Positions 1-5,931 are shown, counted from the stretch's first letter. The stretch is 6,136 nt of DNA from Alphaproteobacteria bacterium MarineAlpha3_Bin3 (GCA_002938075.1 PTLK01000124.1:1-6136), one strand, 5' to 3'. The notes: a model not told the origin generated them from the letters alone. Made by a program: numbers and translations.

Positions 1-95
1 AGGTCAATGAGGTCTTTCTTGAGCTCGCTTTTGAGCTCCAAACCGGCATGGTCGCTGGCGATAGCGATGGTTTCCGTGGACTCTTCAGAAGGCAT
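1..95 (-). CDS. rpiB: Ribose-5-phosphate isomerase B, N-terminal part (cut by window edge)
   Basis: RpiB interconverts ribose 5-phosphate and ribulose 5-phosphate in the non-oxidative pentose phosphate pathway, in the cytosol. Only 31 codons and two bases are present, starting at the ATG at 95-93. After about eight poorly conserved residues comes a beta strand (TIAIASDHAG, residues 9-18) and then GLELKSELKKDL. This is the RpiB/LacAB N-terminal signature, including the Asp-His pair (D15-H16) of the sugar-phosphate site. No clear Shine-Dalgarno precedes the ATG (the sequence just upstream is AT-rich), but no other in-frame start would keep the conserved strand. A promoter-like sequence lies about 60 bases upstream, so the gene is probably transcribed separately from the small gene and icmF behind it. 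In many alphaproteobacteria rpiB is followed by glyA; that lies outside the window. Family assignment is firm despite the truncation. Confidence 0.9.
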   Translation of the reverse strand, partial: MPSEESTETIAIASDHAGLELKSELKKDLID

Positions 96-157
96 TGGTT
101 TTTAACCGTTTGAGTGGGGGGCGAATCGGGCCGCCGAAATGGCCCCCGGCCGGCGCA

Positions 158-187
158 TTAGTACCATATCTCGAATCCGTCTGCCAA
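158..187 (-). promoter_or_regulatory. Candidate rpiB promoter
   Basis: On the minus strand TTGGCA (187-182; five of six matches to TTGACA) is followed after 18 bases by TACTAA (163-158). A TG dinucleotide one base before it resembles an extended -10. The predicted transcript start is about 55 bases before the rpiB ATG. A GANTC site (173-177) sits in the spacer and another (123-127) in the predicted leader. Assigned by eye. Confidence 0.4.
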
Positions 188-226
188 CCTGCCACAACCG
201 CTCGGGGCAGGCCCAAGGGGTTGATA

Positions 227-251
227 GGGGACGGAAAGCGGTTTTTCCCCC
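227..251 (-). terminator. Weak hairpin downstream of the DUF6898-like gene
   Basis: Nine bases past the stop codon of the 75-aa gene, GGGGGAAA and TTTCC-CCC can pair as an eight-pair stem interrupted by a two-base bulge, with a six-base loop. No U-tract follows on the minus strand, so this is at best a weak intrinsic terminator or an RNA 3'-end stabiliser. Confidence 0.25.
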
Positions 252-259
252 GTCTTCAC

Positions 260-487
260 CTATCCTTTTACTTTCTTGTCTCTTTCGGCCGCCGCCTGTT
301 TTTTGGACATGACGTAGACCAGCTTGCGCGCTGCCACCCGCTTCATATCGTTGAGGCTGAGCTTGGCCGGCGCCACCAGGATGACTTCTGTGTGGGTGAT
401 CGGATCAATGGCGGCGACCCGGACACTGCGTCCGACCCGGCGCATTTCGAACAGGACTTCCGGAAGGTAAAAGCCTTTGTCGGCCAC
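260..487 (-). CDS. Small conserved protein, DUF6898-like
   Basis: A 75-aa cytosolic-looking protein with no signal peptide or membrane segment. It has an N-terminal stretch (VLFEMRRVGRSVRVAAIDPITHTEVILVAP, about residues 11-40) that reads as alternating beta strands. A short helix follows (LNDMKRVAARKLVYVM), and the tail is Lys/Ala-rich and charged. The pattern of EhLFExRRVG...VxAIDPxTxTEV...P followed by ARKLxYV matches what I remember of DUF6898, a small alphaproteobacterial family often found beside rpiB/glyA; its function is unknown. The start is a GTG (487-485) preceded by a purine-rich GGGGGCAGGGA stretch. An ATG 20 bases further upstream is out of frame. It lies 69 bp downstream of icmF on the same strand, so it may be co-transcribed with icmF or use the TATACT-like element in the gap. 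Coding status is well supported by the amino-acid pattern; the family name is from memory. Confidence 0.75.
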   Translation of the reverse strand: MADKGFYLPEVLFEMRRVGRSVRVAAIDPITHTEVILVAPAKLSLNDMKRVAARKLVYVMSKKQAAAERDKKVKG

Positions 488-513
488 GTCCCTGCCCCCG
501 CTTTCATTTCAGG

Positions 514-547
514 CCTTTCGGAAAAGTATAAACCACCCGCCGAAAGG
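514..547. repeat. 8-bp perfect inverted repeat between icmF and the DUF6898-like gene
   Basis: CCTTTCGG (514-521) and CCGAAAGG (540-547) are perfect inverted copies separated by 18 bases. In RNA of the minus strand this would be an eight-pair stem with a large loop and no U-tract, so it is a poor intrinsic terminator. The loop contains TATACT on the minus strand (530-525), a good -10 hexamer for the downstream small gene, but no matching -35 is clear. It could be an operator over a weak promoter, or a processing hairpin in an icmF-small gene transcript. Confidence 0.4.
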
Positions 548-556
548 AAACAGCGA

Positions 557-3500
557 TTACATATTGCGGCGGTATTGGCCGCCGGCCTCGAACAGTGCCT
601 CGGTGATCTGGCCCAGCGAACAGCACTGGACCGCGTCCATGAGCACGACGAACACGTTGTCGCCGCCGGTGGCGGCTTCCTTGAGGCGCTTGATCATTGC
701 CGGGGCGGCCTTGGCGTGGCGCTTGTGGAAGCGGCGCAAGTTTTTGATCTGGTTTATTTTTTCCGCCTCCGACGAGCGTTGCAGGTGGGGCGTTGCCGGG
801 ACCGGCTGGGCGTCGGGGTCGAGGAAGGTGTTGACGCCGACGATGGGCAGCGACCCGTCGTGCTTGCGGGTTTCGTAAAGCAGCGACTCTTGTTGAATTT
901 TGCCGCGTTGATAACCGGTTTCCATGGCCCCCAGCACGCCGCCGCGCTCGGAGATGCGCTCGAACTCGGCCAGCACCGACTCTTCGACCAGGTCGGTCAG
1001 CTCATCGATGACGAAGGCGCCCTGGTTGGGGTTTTGGTTTTTCGCCAGCCCCCATTCCTTGTTGATGATTATCTGGATGGCCATGGCCCGACGCAGGCTT
1101 TCCGGCGTCGGGGTGGTGAAGGCCTCGTCATGGGCGTTGGTGTGGAGGGAGTTGCAGTTGTCGTAAACGGCGATCAGGGCCTGCAGCGTGGTCCGGATAT
1201 CGTTGAAGTCCATCTCCTGTGCGTGCAAGGATCGACCGGACGTTTGTATATGATATTTAAGGCGTTGCGAGTTTTTATTGGCACCGTACTTGAAGCGCAT
1301 TGCGATGGCCCAGATGCGCCGGGCGACGCGCCCCATGACCGTATATTCGGGGTCCATGCCGTTGGAGAAGAAAAACGACAGGTTGGGCGCGAAATCGTCG
1401 ATTTTCATGCCCCGGGCCAGGTACGCCTCGACGAAGGTGAAACCGTTGGCCAGCGTGAACGCCAGTTGCGATATCGAGTTGGCCCCGGCCTCGGCGATGT
1501 GATAGCCGGAAATCGACACCGAATAGAAATTGCGGATCTTGTGGTCGATGAAATAGGCCTGGATGTCGGCCATCATCTTCAACGCGAACTCGGTCGAAAA
1601 GATGCAGGTGTTCTGTCCCTGGTCTTCCTTCAGGATATCGGCCTGGACGGTGCCGCGGACGTTTTCCAAAACCCAGGCGCGGATCTTTTCCGCCTCTGTG
1701 GTTTTAGGAGCCCGTTTGTTTTCGGCCTTGAACACGTCCAGTTGCTGGGCCATGGCGGTATTCAGGAACATCGCCAGGATCGCCGGCGCCGGCCCGTTGA
1801 TGGTCATCGAAACCGAGGTCGAGGGACTGCACAGGTCGAAGCCCCCGTAGAGCACTTTCATGTCGTCCAGGGTGGCCACGGAAACCCCGGAATTCCCGAC
1901 TTTTCCGTAGATGTCGGGGCGTTCGTCGGGGTCGAACCCATACAGCGTCACCGAATCGAAGGCCGTCGACAGCCGCTTGGCGTCCGAGTGCCGCGTAAGC
2001 AGCTTGAAGCGCCTGTTGGTGGCCTTGGGGTCCCCTTCGCCGGCGAACATCCGGGTCGGGTCTTCCTCTTGGCGCTTGAAGGGGAAGACGCCGGCCGTAT
2101 AGGGGAAGAACCCGGGCAGGTTTTCCTTCAACAACCATTTCAAGATTTCGCCCTCGTCCTCGTAGGGCGGCAGTGCCACCCGGGGAACGACGGTGCCGGA
2201 AAGGGTGGGTTCCGCCGGTTCCCGGTCATCGGCATAGCTCTTTTTAACCTCCGGCCATTTCCGCAACAGCTTCGCCGCCCGCGGGTCCAGGGCTGCATTG
2301 CGGGCGGCGATGAGGGAATCCAGGTCGTTGGTTTTCTTGCCCGCCGATTGGAGCATCCGCTTCGCCGCCGTCAATTGCTGGCGTTGGCGGGCGATGGCGG
2401 CCTGTTCGGCGATGGTGGCGTGATAATCGCGCACCGTTTCGGCGATTTCGGCCAGGTAACGCCCGCGTTCGGGCGCCACGATGGCGACGCCGGGCACCGA
2501 CGCCTTCACCCCGACCGGCCCGATGGCGCAGGTCAAGCCCTTGAAGCCCTTGGAATTAAACTGTCCCAACAGCTCCTGATAGAGGGCCGTGACCCCGAGG
2601 TCGCTGAAACGCGACGCGATGGTGCCGAATACCGGCATTTCGTCCACCGGCGTGGTGAATTGCCGGCGGTTGCGCTGCACTTGCTTGCGCACGTCGCGGA
2701 GCGCGTCCTGGGCCCCCATCCGGTCCATCTTGTTGATCGCCACCACGTCGGCGAAATCCAGCATGTCGATCTTCTCTAACTGGCTGGCGGAGCCGAATTC
2801 GGGCGTCATTACGTACAAAGACACGTCGGCGGTGTCGACGATGGCGGCGTCGCCCTGCCCGATCCCGGGGGTCTCGACGATCACCAGGTCGAAATCCGCC
2901 GCCTGGCAGCAGAGGACGATATCGCCCAACGCCTTCGGCACTTCGTTGCTGGCTTCGCGGGTGGCCAGGCTGCGCATGTAGATATTGGGCCCCGACAGCG
3001 CGTTCATGCGGATGCGGTCGCCGAGCAACGCGCCGCCGGTCTTGCGCCGCGACGGGTCGATGGCGATGACGGCGATCCGGGGTTCGCCGGAATAAAGCCG
3101 GAACCGGCGGATCAATTCGTCGGTCAGTGACGATTTGCCGGCGCCGCCGGTGCCGGTGACGCCCAAAACCGGGGCCGGGATGCGTTCCCGGGCCAAGTCG
3201 TAAAGGGCGGCGAGACGGTTTTTCGAAAGCTGGTCCAGTTCCAGCGCCGTTATGAACCGCGCCAGATCACTAAAAGACCCCGCCCGCAGCCCCTCCAGGT
3301 CAATGGGCAGCGGCGGTTTGGCCGGCGCGGCGGCGCGTTTCACCATGTCGGCGATCATCCCGTCGAGGCCCATTTCCCGGCCGTCTTCGGGGGAATAGAC
3401 GCGGGCGACGCCGTAATCCTGAAGTTCCTTGATCTCAGCGGCGACGATGACCCCGCCACCGCCGCCGAAAACCTTGATGTCCGCCCGCCCGCGCTCGGCC

Positions 3501-3874
3501 AGAAGGTCGATCATGTACTTGAAGTATTCGACGTGACCGCCCTGGTAGGAACTGATGGCGATGCCCTGGACGTCTTCTTGAACCGCCGCCGTCACCACCT
3601 CGTCGACGGAGTGGTTGTGGCCGAGGTGGATGACCTCGGCGCCGGCACCTTGAAGGATGCGGCGCATGATGTTGATGGCGGCGTCGTGGCCGTCGAACAA
3701 GCTGGCGGCGGTGACGAAACGGATCGGGGCCGTCGATTTCCGTGCCCTGGTCCCCAGTCCAGCCCCTGGTCTAGCCCTTGCCCCGGCTTTTCGTTTTTGC
3801 CGGGACTTTTTGGGTTTTTGACCCTTGTTTCCCCTTTTCTTGCGGGATCGGACGGGAGCGGCGGCGTCGGGCAC
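557..3874 (-). CDS. icmF: Fused isobutyryl-CoA mutase with G-protein chaperone (IcmF)
   Basis: IcmF reversibly rearranges isobutyryl-CoA and n-butyryl-CoA (some members also isovaleryl-/pivalyl-CoA) using adenosylcobalamin; its built-in GTPase protects and loads the cofactor. Cytosolic, 1105 aa. Order of parts: a very basic tail (1-50); the B12-binding domain (about 51-180) with DGHDAAI, where H63 is the expected lower axial ligand; the MeaB-like GTPase (about 200-450) with Walker A GTGGAGKS (241-248), ETPG (334-337) and NKMD (381-384); a helical linker (about 450-560); and the mutase barrel (about 565-1090) with the SGYH histidine H792. Substrate-pocket residues are Phe610 (in TRMFAG) and Gln754 (in KEDQGQN). 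By alignment these replace Tyr89 and Arg207 of methylmalonyl-CoA mutase, which fits isobutyryl-CoA rather than methylmalonyl-CoA. The start is GTG with AGGAG six bases upstream; no Met occurs before residue 70. Most members start close to the B12 domain, so the tail is unusual. Confidence 0.95.
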   Translation of the reverse strand: MPDAAAPVRSRKKRGNKGQKPKKSRQKRKAGARARPGAGLGTRARKSTAPIRFVTAASLFDGHDAAINIMRRILQGAGAEVIHLGHNHSVDEVVTAAVQEDVQGIAISSYQGGHVEYFKYMIDLLAERGRADIKVFGGGGGVIVAAEIKELQDYGVARVYSPEDGREMGLDGMIADMVKRAAAPAKPPLPIDLEGLRAGSFSDLARFITALELDQLSKNRLAALYDLARERIPAPVLGVTGTGGAGKSSLTDELIRRFRLYSGEPRIAVIAIDPSRRKTGGALLGDRIRMNALSGPNIYMRSLATREASNEVPKALGDIVLCCQAADFDLVIVETPGIGQGDAAIVDTADVSLYVMTPEFGSASQLEKIDMLDFADVVAINKMDRMGAQDALRDVRKQVQRNRRQFTTPVDEMPVFGTIASRFSDLGVTALYQELLGQFNSKGFKGLTCAIGPVGVKASVPGVAIVAPERGRYLAEIAETVRDYHATIAEQAAIARQRQQLTAAKRMLQSAGKKTNDLDSLIAARNAALDPRAAKLLRKWPEVKKSYADDREPAEPTLSGTVVPRVALPPYEDEGEILKWLLKENLPGFFPYTAGVFPFKRQEEDPTRMFAGEGDPKATNRRFKLLTRHSDAKRLSTAFDSVTLYGFDPDERPDIYGKVGNSGVSVATLDDMKVLYGGFDLCSPSTSVSMTINGPAPAILAMFLNTAMAQQLDVFKAENKRAPKTTEAEKIRAWVLENVRGTVQADILKEDQGQNTCIFSTEFALKMMADIQAYFIDHKIRNFYSVSISGYHIAEAGANSISQLAFTLANGFTFVEAYLARGMKIDDFAPNLSFFFSNGMDPEYTVMGRVARRIWAIAMRFKYGANKNSQRLKYHIQTSGRSLHAQEMDFNDIRTTLQALIAVYDNCNSLHTNAHDEAFTTPTPESLRRAMAIQIIINKEWGLAKNQNPNQGAFVIDELTDLVEESVLAEFERISERGGVLGAMETGYQRGKIQQESLLYETRKHDGSLPIVGVNTFLDPDAQPVPATPHLQRSSEAEKINQIKNLRRFHKRHAKAAPAMIKRLKEAATGGDNVFVVLMDAVQCCSLGQITEALFEAGGQYRRNM

Positions 3875-3880
3875 GGGGGA

Positions 3881-3885
3881 CTCCT
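3881..3885 (-). promoter_or_regulatory. Shine-Dalgarno fixing the icmF GTG start
   Basis: AGGAG on the minus strand ends six bases before the GTG at 3874-3872. This ideal spacing supports a start that includes the basic 50-residue extension, although the start codon is not ATG. Confidence 0.75.
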
Positions 3886-3927
3886 GACGGTGGCGGGATG
3901 GAACGGTAAAAACCGACCTTGCTTTCC

Positions 3928-3944
3928 GTTTACGTAAACGTAAG
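3928..3944. promoter_or_regulatory. Palindromic operator-like site upstream of icmF
   Basis: Two overlapping symmetries are present: the perfect 12-bp palindrome GTTTACGTAAAC (3928-3939), and the inverted repeat TTACGT-AA-ACGTAA (3930-3943). The site centres about 63 bases upstream of the icmF GTG, inside the divergent icmF/hemB region. From memory, TTTACGT...ACGTAAA-type repeats resemble sites of LiuR, the MerR-family regulator of branched-chain amino acid breakdown in proteobacteria. That would suit a gene acting on the valine-derived isobutyryl-CoA. The palindrome is seen directly; the regulator is inferred. Confidence 0.5.
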
Positions 3945-3969
3945 CTATTTTCGGAAGCCGGTAAAGACC

Positions 3970-3997
3970 TTGAATCCCTGATTCCAGCGTCTAAGAT
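3970..3997 (+). promoter_or_regulatory. Candidate hemB promoter
   Basis: TTGAAT (3970-3975) and TAAGAT (3992-3997) are separated by 16 bases; each matches four of six consensus positions. The predicted transcript start is near 4004, giving a leader of about 60 bases. Both hexamers run into GANTC sites (3972-3976 and 3995-3999), with a third in the spacer (3980-3984). Confidence 0.35.
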
Positions 3998-4062
3998 TCA
4001 AAACCGTTGATCGCAAATGTCCTCAAACGGCCTTCCGGGGCCGGGAATGAAAGTCGGAAACC

Positions 4063-5091
4063 TTGAAACACACCGATAACCGGGCCTGGAACAGGAAATC
4101 CTTTGGCGCCTATCCACGCACCCGCATGCGCCGCACCCGTCAGCATCCGTGGACGCGGGCCCTGGTGTCGGAAAGCCGCCTCGCCGCCAGCGACCTGATG
4201 TGGCCGGTTTTCATCACCGAGGGGTCCGGCAAGCGCCAACCGATCCCGTCGATGCCAGGCGTCGACCGGCTTTCCATCGACGAGCTTGTCGCCGCCGCCG
4301 CCGAGGCCAAGGATCTGGGCATTCCCGCCATCGCGCTGTTTCCGTACATCGAAGACGATCTCAAGACCCCCGACGCGGCCGAGGCCTATAACCCGGACAA
4401 CCTGATTTGCCGCGCCGTCAAGGCGCTCAAGGACAAGCACCCGGAAGTCGGCGTCATGTGCGACGTCGCCCTCGATCCCTACAATACCGACGGCCACGAC
4501 GGGCTGGTCCGGGACGGCCGGATTCTCAACGACGAATCCGTCGAAGTACTGACCCGCCAGGCCGTGGTCCAGGCGCGAGCCGGGTGCGACATCATCGCGC
4601 CGTCGGACATGATGGACGGGCGCATCGCCGCCATCCGCGACGCCCTCGACGGCGAAGGCTTCGAAAATGTCCTGATCATGGCCTATGCGGCCAAGTACGC
4701 CTCCGGGTTCTACGGTCCCTTCCGTGACGCGGTGGGATCCTCAGGGGTGCTCAAGGGCGACAAGAAGACCTATCAGATGGACCCCTCCAACACCGATGAG
4801 GCGCTGCGCGAAGTGGCGCTGGACATCGACGAAGGCGCCGACATGGTAATGGTCAAGCCGGGCTTGGCGTACCTAGATGTGGTGCGCCGGGTCAAGGACG
4901 CCTTCGCCATGCCGACCTTCGCCTACAATGTGTCGGGCGAATACGCGATGCTGCGGGTGGCCGCCGACAATGGCTGGCTGGACTACGATACGGTGATGAT
5001 GGAGGCTCTGTTGGCGTTCAAGCGCGCCGGAGCCGACGGTGTTTTGACCTATGCCGCCGTCGAGGCGGCGCGATTGCTAAACAAGGGCTGA
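4063..5091 (+). CDS. hemB: 5-aminolevulinate dehydratase (porphobilinogen synthase)
   Basis: HemB condenses two 5-aminolevulinate molecules to porphobilinogen, the second common step to heme, siroheme, cobalamin and any bacteriochlorophyll; cytosolic, typically octameric. The 342-aa product has the usual family length. The two Schiff-base lysines are K211 (in AYAAKYASGFYGPFR) and K265 (in MVMVKPGLAYLD). The metal loop reads DVALDPYNTDGHDG (134-147): the three zinc cysteines of the E. coli type are Ala136, Asp138 and Asp146, so this should be a zinc-independent, Mg-stimulated form like those of Pseudomonas and Bradyrhizobium. The start is TTG. An in-frame TGA lies at 4048-4050, and the next in-frame ATG (4126) would remove the conserved YPRTRMRR arm (residues 17-24), so TTG is the best choice. 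A weak GGA lies a few bases upstream. The gene is divergent from icmF and convergent with cheW, so probably monocistronic. Confidence 0.95.
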   Translation: MKHTDNRAWNRKSFGAYPRTRMRRTRQHPWTRALVSESRLAASDLMWPVFITEGSGKRQPIPSMPGVDRLSIDELVAAAAEAKDLGIPAIALFPYIEDDLKTPDAAEAYNPDNLICRAVKALKDKHPEVGVMCDVALDPYNTDGHDGLVRDGRILNDESVEVLTRQAVVQARAGCDIIAPSDMMDGRIAAIRDALDGEGFENVLIMAYAAKYASGFYGPFRDAVGSSGVLKGDKKTYQMDPSNTDEALREVALDIDEGADMVMVKPGLAYLDVVRRVKDAFAMPTFAYNVSGEYAMLRVAADNGWLDYDTVMMEALLAFKRAGADGVLTYAAVEAARLLNKG

Positions 5092-5102
5092 TTGTCAGGC
5101 CC
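5085..5102 (+). terminator. Weak bulged hairpin overlapping the hemB stop codon
   Basis: GGG-CTGA and TCAG-CCC pair around a TTG loop with one bulged G, placing the stem over the hemB stop. The following bases are C-rich rather than T-rich, so it does not meet the usual intrinsic-terminator pattern. hemB and cheW converge with a 33-bp gap, which is where a terminator would be expected; none is clear on either strand. Confidence 0.2.
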
Positions 5103-5137
5103 CCCTCAGGCCCCCGGGCGGTCTTTATCCGGTCTTT
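5095..5137. repeat. Short direct repeats with 11-bp period between hemB and cheW
   Basis: TCAGGCCCCC occurs at 5095-5104 and 5106-5115; GGTCTTT occurs at 5120-5126 and 5131-5137. Both pairs have an 11-bp offset. The second pair runs into the last codons of cheW. These look like small slippage-type duplications in a tight convergent gap. Confidence 0.5.
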
Positions 5138-5637
5138 GAATTAAGATCCAGCAGCCGGTCGATATCGAGGACCACCATCAGTTTTTTATCGAGGCGGAAA
5201 ACGCCGTTGGCAAATTCCCGCCACAAGGGGTCCAGCGTTCCCGGGTTCTTTTCGTAAAGTTTCCGGGACAACCCAATGACGTCTCCGATCTCGTCGACCA
5301 GAAGGGTGTAAAGGTCGTTGTCCTGTTCGACGGTGACGCCCATGCTTTGGTCGGTGCTGTCGCGGGGCTCCAGGCCCAACCGGATGCGGACGTCGATCAC
5401 GGTGACGATGCGGCCGCGCAGGTTGATCGACCCCTTGACCTCCTTCGGCGCCAGCGGCACCGGGGCGATCCGTTCGGGCTTAAGGATGTCCTGGACTCGC
5501 AGCACCGGAATGCCGAAAAGCTGACCCTCGACCTTGAAGGTCACGTAATCCTCAAGGTCCTCGCCCGGATGGGTGGCCAGGTCCTGTGAATCGGCTGCCG
5601 CCACGGTTGACTCCGTTGTTGCAAGGGTTTCTGACAT
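5125..5637 (-). CDS. cheW: Chemotaxis coupling protein CheW
   Basis: CheW bridges chemoreceptors and the histidine kinase CheA at the inner face of the cytoplasmic membrane. The protein has 170 aa: a polar, acidic N-terminal extension (1-27), then one CheW domain (about 28-165) and nothing else. Diagnostic segments are YVTFKVEGQLFGIPVLRVQDIL (31-52), the NLRGRIVTVIDVR strand (72-84; the NLRG motif typical of CheW) and LLVDEIGDVI (112-121). It lacks a receiver domain (so not CheV) and a kinase domain (so not CheA). The ATG start is preceded by GGAG seven bases upstream. It lies 24 bases downstream of the 81-aa gene on the same strand, probably as one operon, and converges on hemB. Other che genes may lie beyond the right edge. 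Family certain; which chemosensory array it serves cannot be told. Confidence 0.95.
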   Translation of the reverse strand: MSETLATTESTVAAADSQDLATHPGEDLEDYVTFKVEGQLFGIPVLRVQDILKPERIAPVPLAPKEVKGSINLRGRIVTVIDVRIRLGLEPRDSTDQSMGVTVEQDNDLYTLLVDEIGDVIGLSRKLYEKNPGTLDPLWREFANGVFRLDKKLMVVLDIDRLLDLNSKTG

Positions 5638-5661
5638 TGATGTTCTCCAGCGTCTTTGGGG

Positions 5662-5907
5662 TTAATCCTCGAAAAAGATGACCTCGATCTTGACCATCCG
5701 TTCGCCGCCCATTTGAAAGGCATCGAGGGCGGTCTGAAATTTCTCCGTCAACATGGACCCGTTGGATTCTACCACGCGCCACAACTCGGCCGGGGGTGTA
5801 AATTTATATTCAAACCTTTCTGCCGGTTTTCCGTTGACGATTCCGTACCGCCGGCGGCCTTCGTCGTTCAGGTAGGCGTTTTTCTTATAAACCAATAACT
5901 TTGACAC
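5662..5907 (-). CDS. Uncharacterised 81-aa protein upstream of cheW
   Basis: Not recognised. From the preferred GTG (5907-5905, with AGGGA four bases upstream) the product is 81 aa. It has a basic, aromatic N-terminal half (KLLVYKKNAYLNDEGRRRYG, then GKPAERFEYKFTPP), followed by a segment predicted helical (LTEKFQTALDAFQMGG) and a C-terminal strand (MVKIEVIFFED). No signal peptide or membrane segment is visible, so it should be cytosolic. It ends 24 bases before the cheW ATG, which suggests translation with cheW and a possible chemotaxis or motility role by context only. The frame stays open upstream to a TTG at 6048, but that part has unusual composition and no good ribosome site; a GTG seven codons before the chosen one is another possibility. 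Support for coding is the open frame, ribosome site and spacing; composition is less GC-rich than neighbouring genes. Confidence 0.65.
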   Translation of the reverse strand: MSKLLVYKKNAYLNDEGRRRYGIVNGKPAERFEYKFTPPAELWRVVESNGSMLTEKFQTALDAFQMGGERMVKIEVIFFED

Positions 5908-5931
5908 CGGATCCCTACAATTCACCCGCCG

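Noticed and set aside
1704..2138. Minus-strand open frame of 144 codons inside icmF
   Set aside because: An overlapping frame of the real gene with an Arg/Gly/Pro-rich frame-shift composition and no ribosome site.
95..2779. Long plus-strand open frame (894 codons) antisense to icmF
   Set aside because: The translation shows no recognisable domain and is rich in His/Arg/Gly/Asp as expected from the opposite strand of a GC-rich gene; the minus-strand frame gives a complete, motif-perfect IcmF.
3725..3870. Frameshift or misassembly explaining the odd IcmF N-terminus
   Set aside because: The frame is continuous to a GTG with a well-placed AGGAG, and no alternative start exists before residue 70, which lies inside the conserved domain.
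3991..4497. Minus-strand open frame of 168 codons over the hemB 5' half
   Set aside because: Antisense to the conserved HemB coding sequence and across its promoter region; composition is that of a shadow frame.
4149..4727. Two plus-strand open frames inside hemB in another frame
   Set aside because: Arg/Pro/His-rich products typical of frame-shifted GC-rich genes; HemB occupies the region with intact catalytic residues.
4126..5091. ATG at 4126 as the hemB start
   Set aside because: It would remove the conserved YPRTR part of the N-terminal arm found in alphaproteobacterial HemB proteins.
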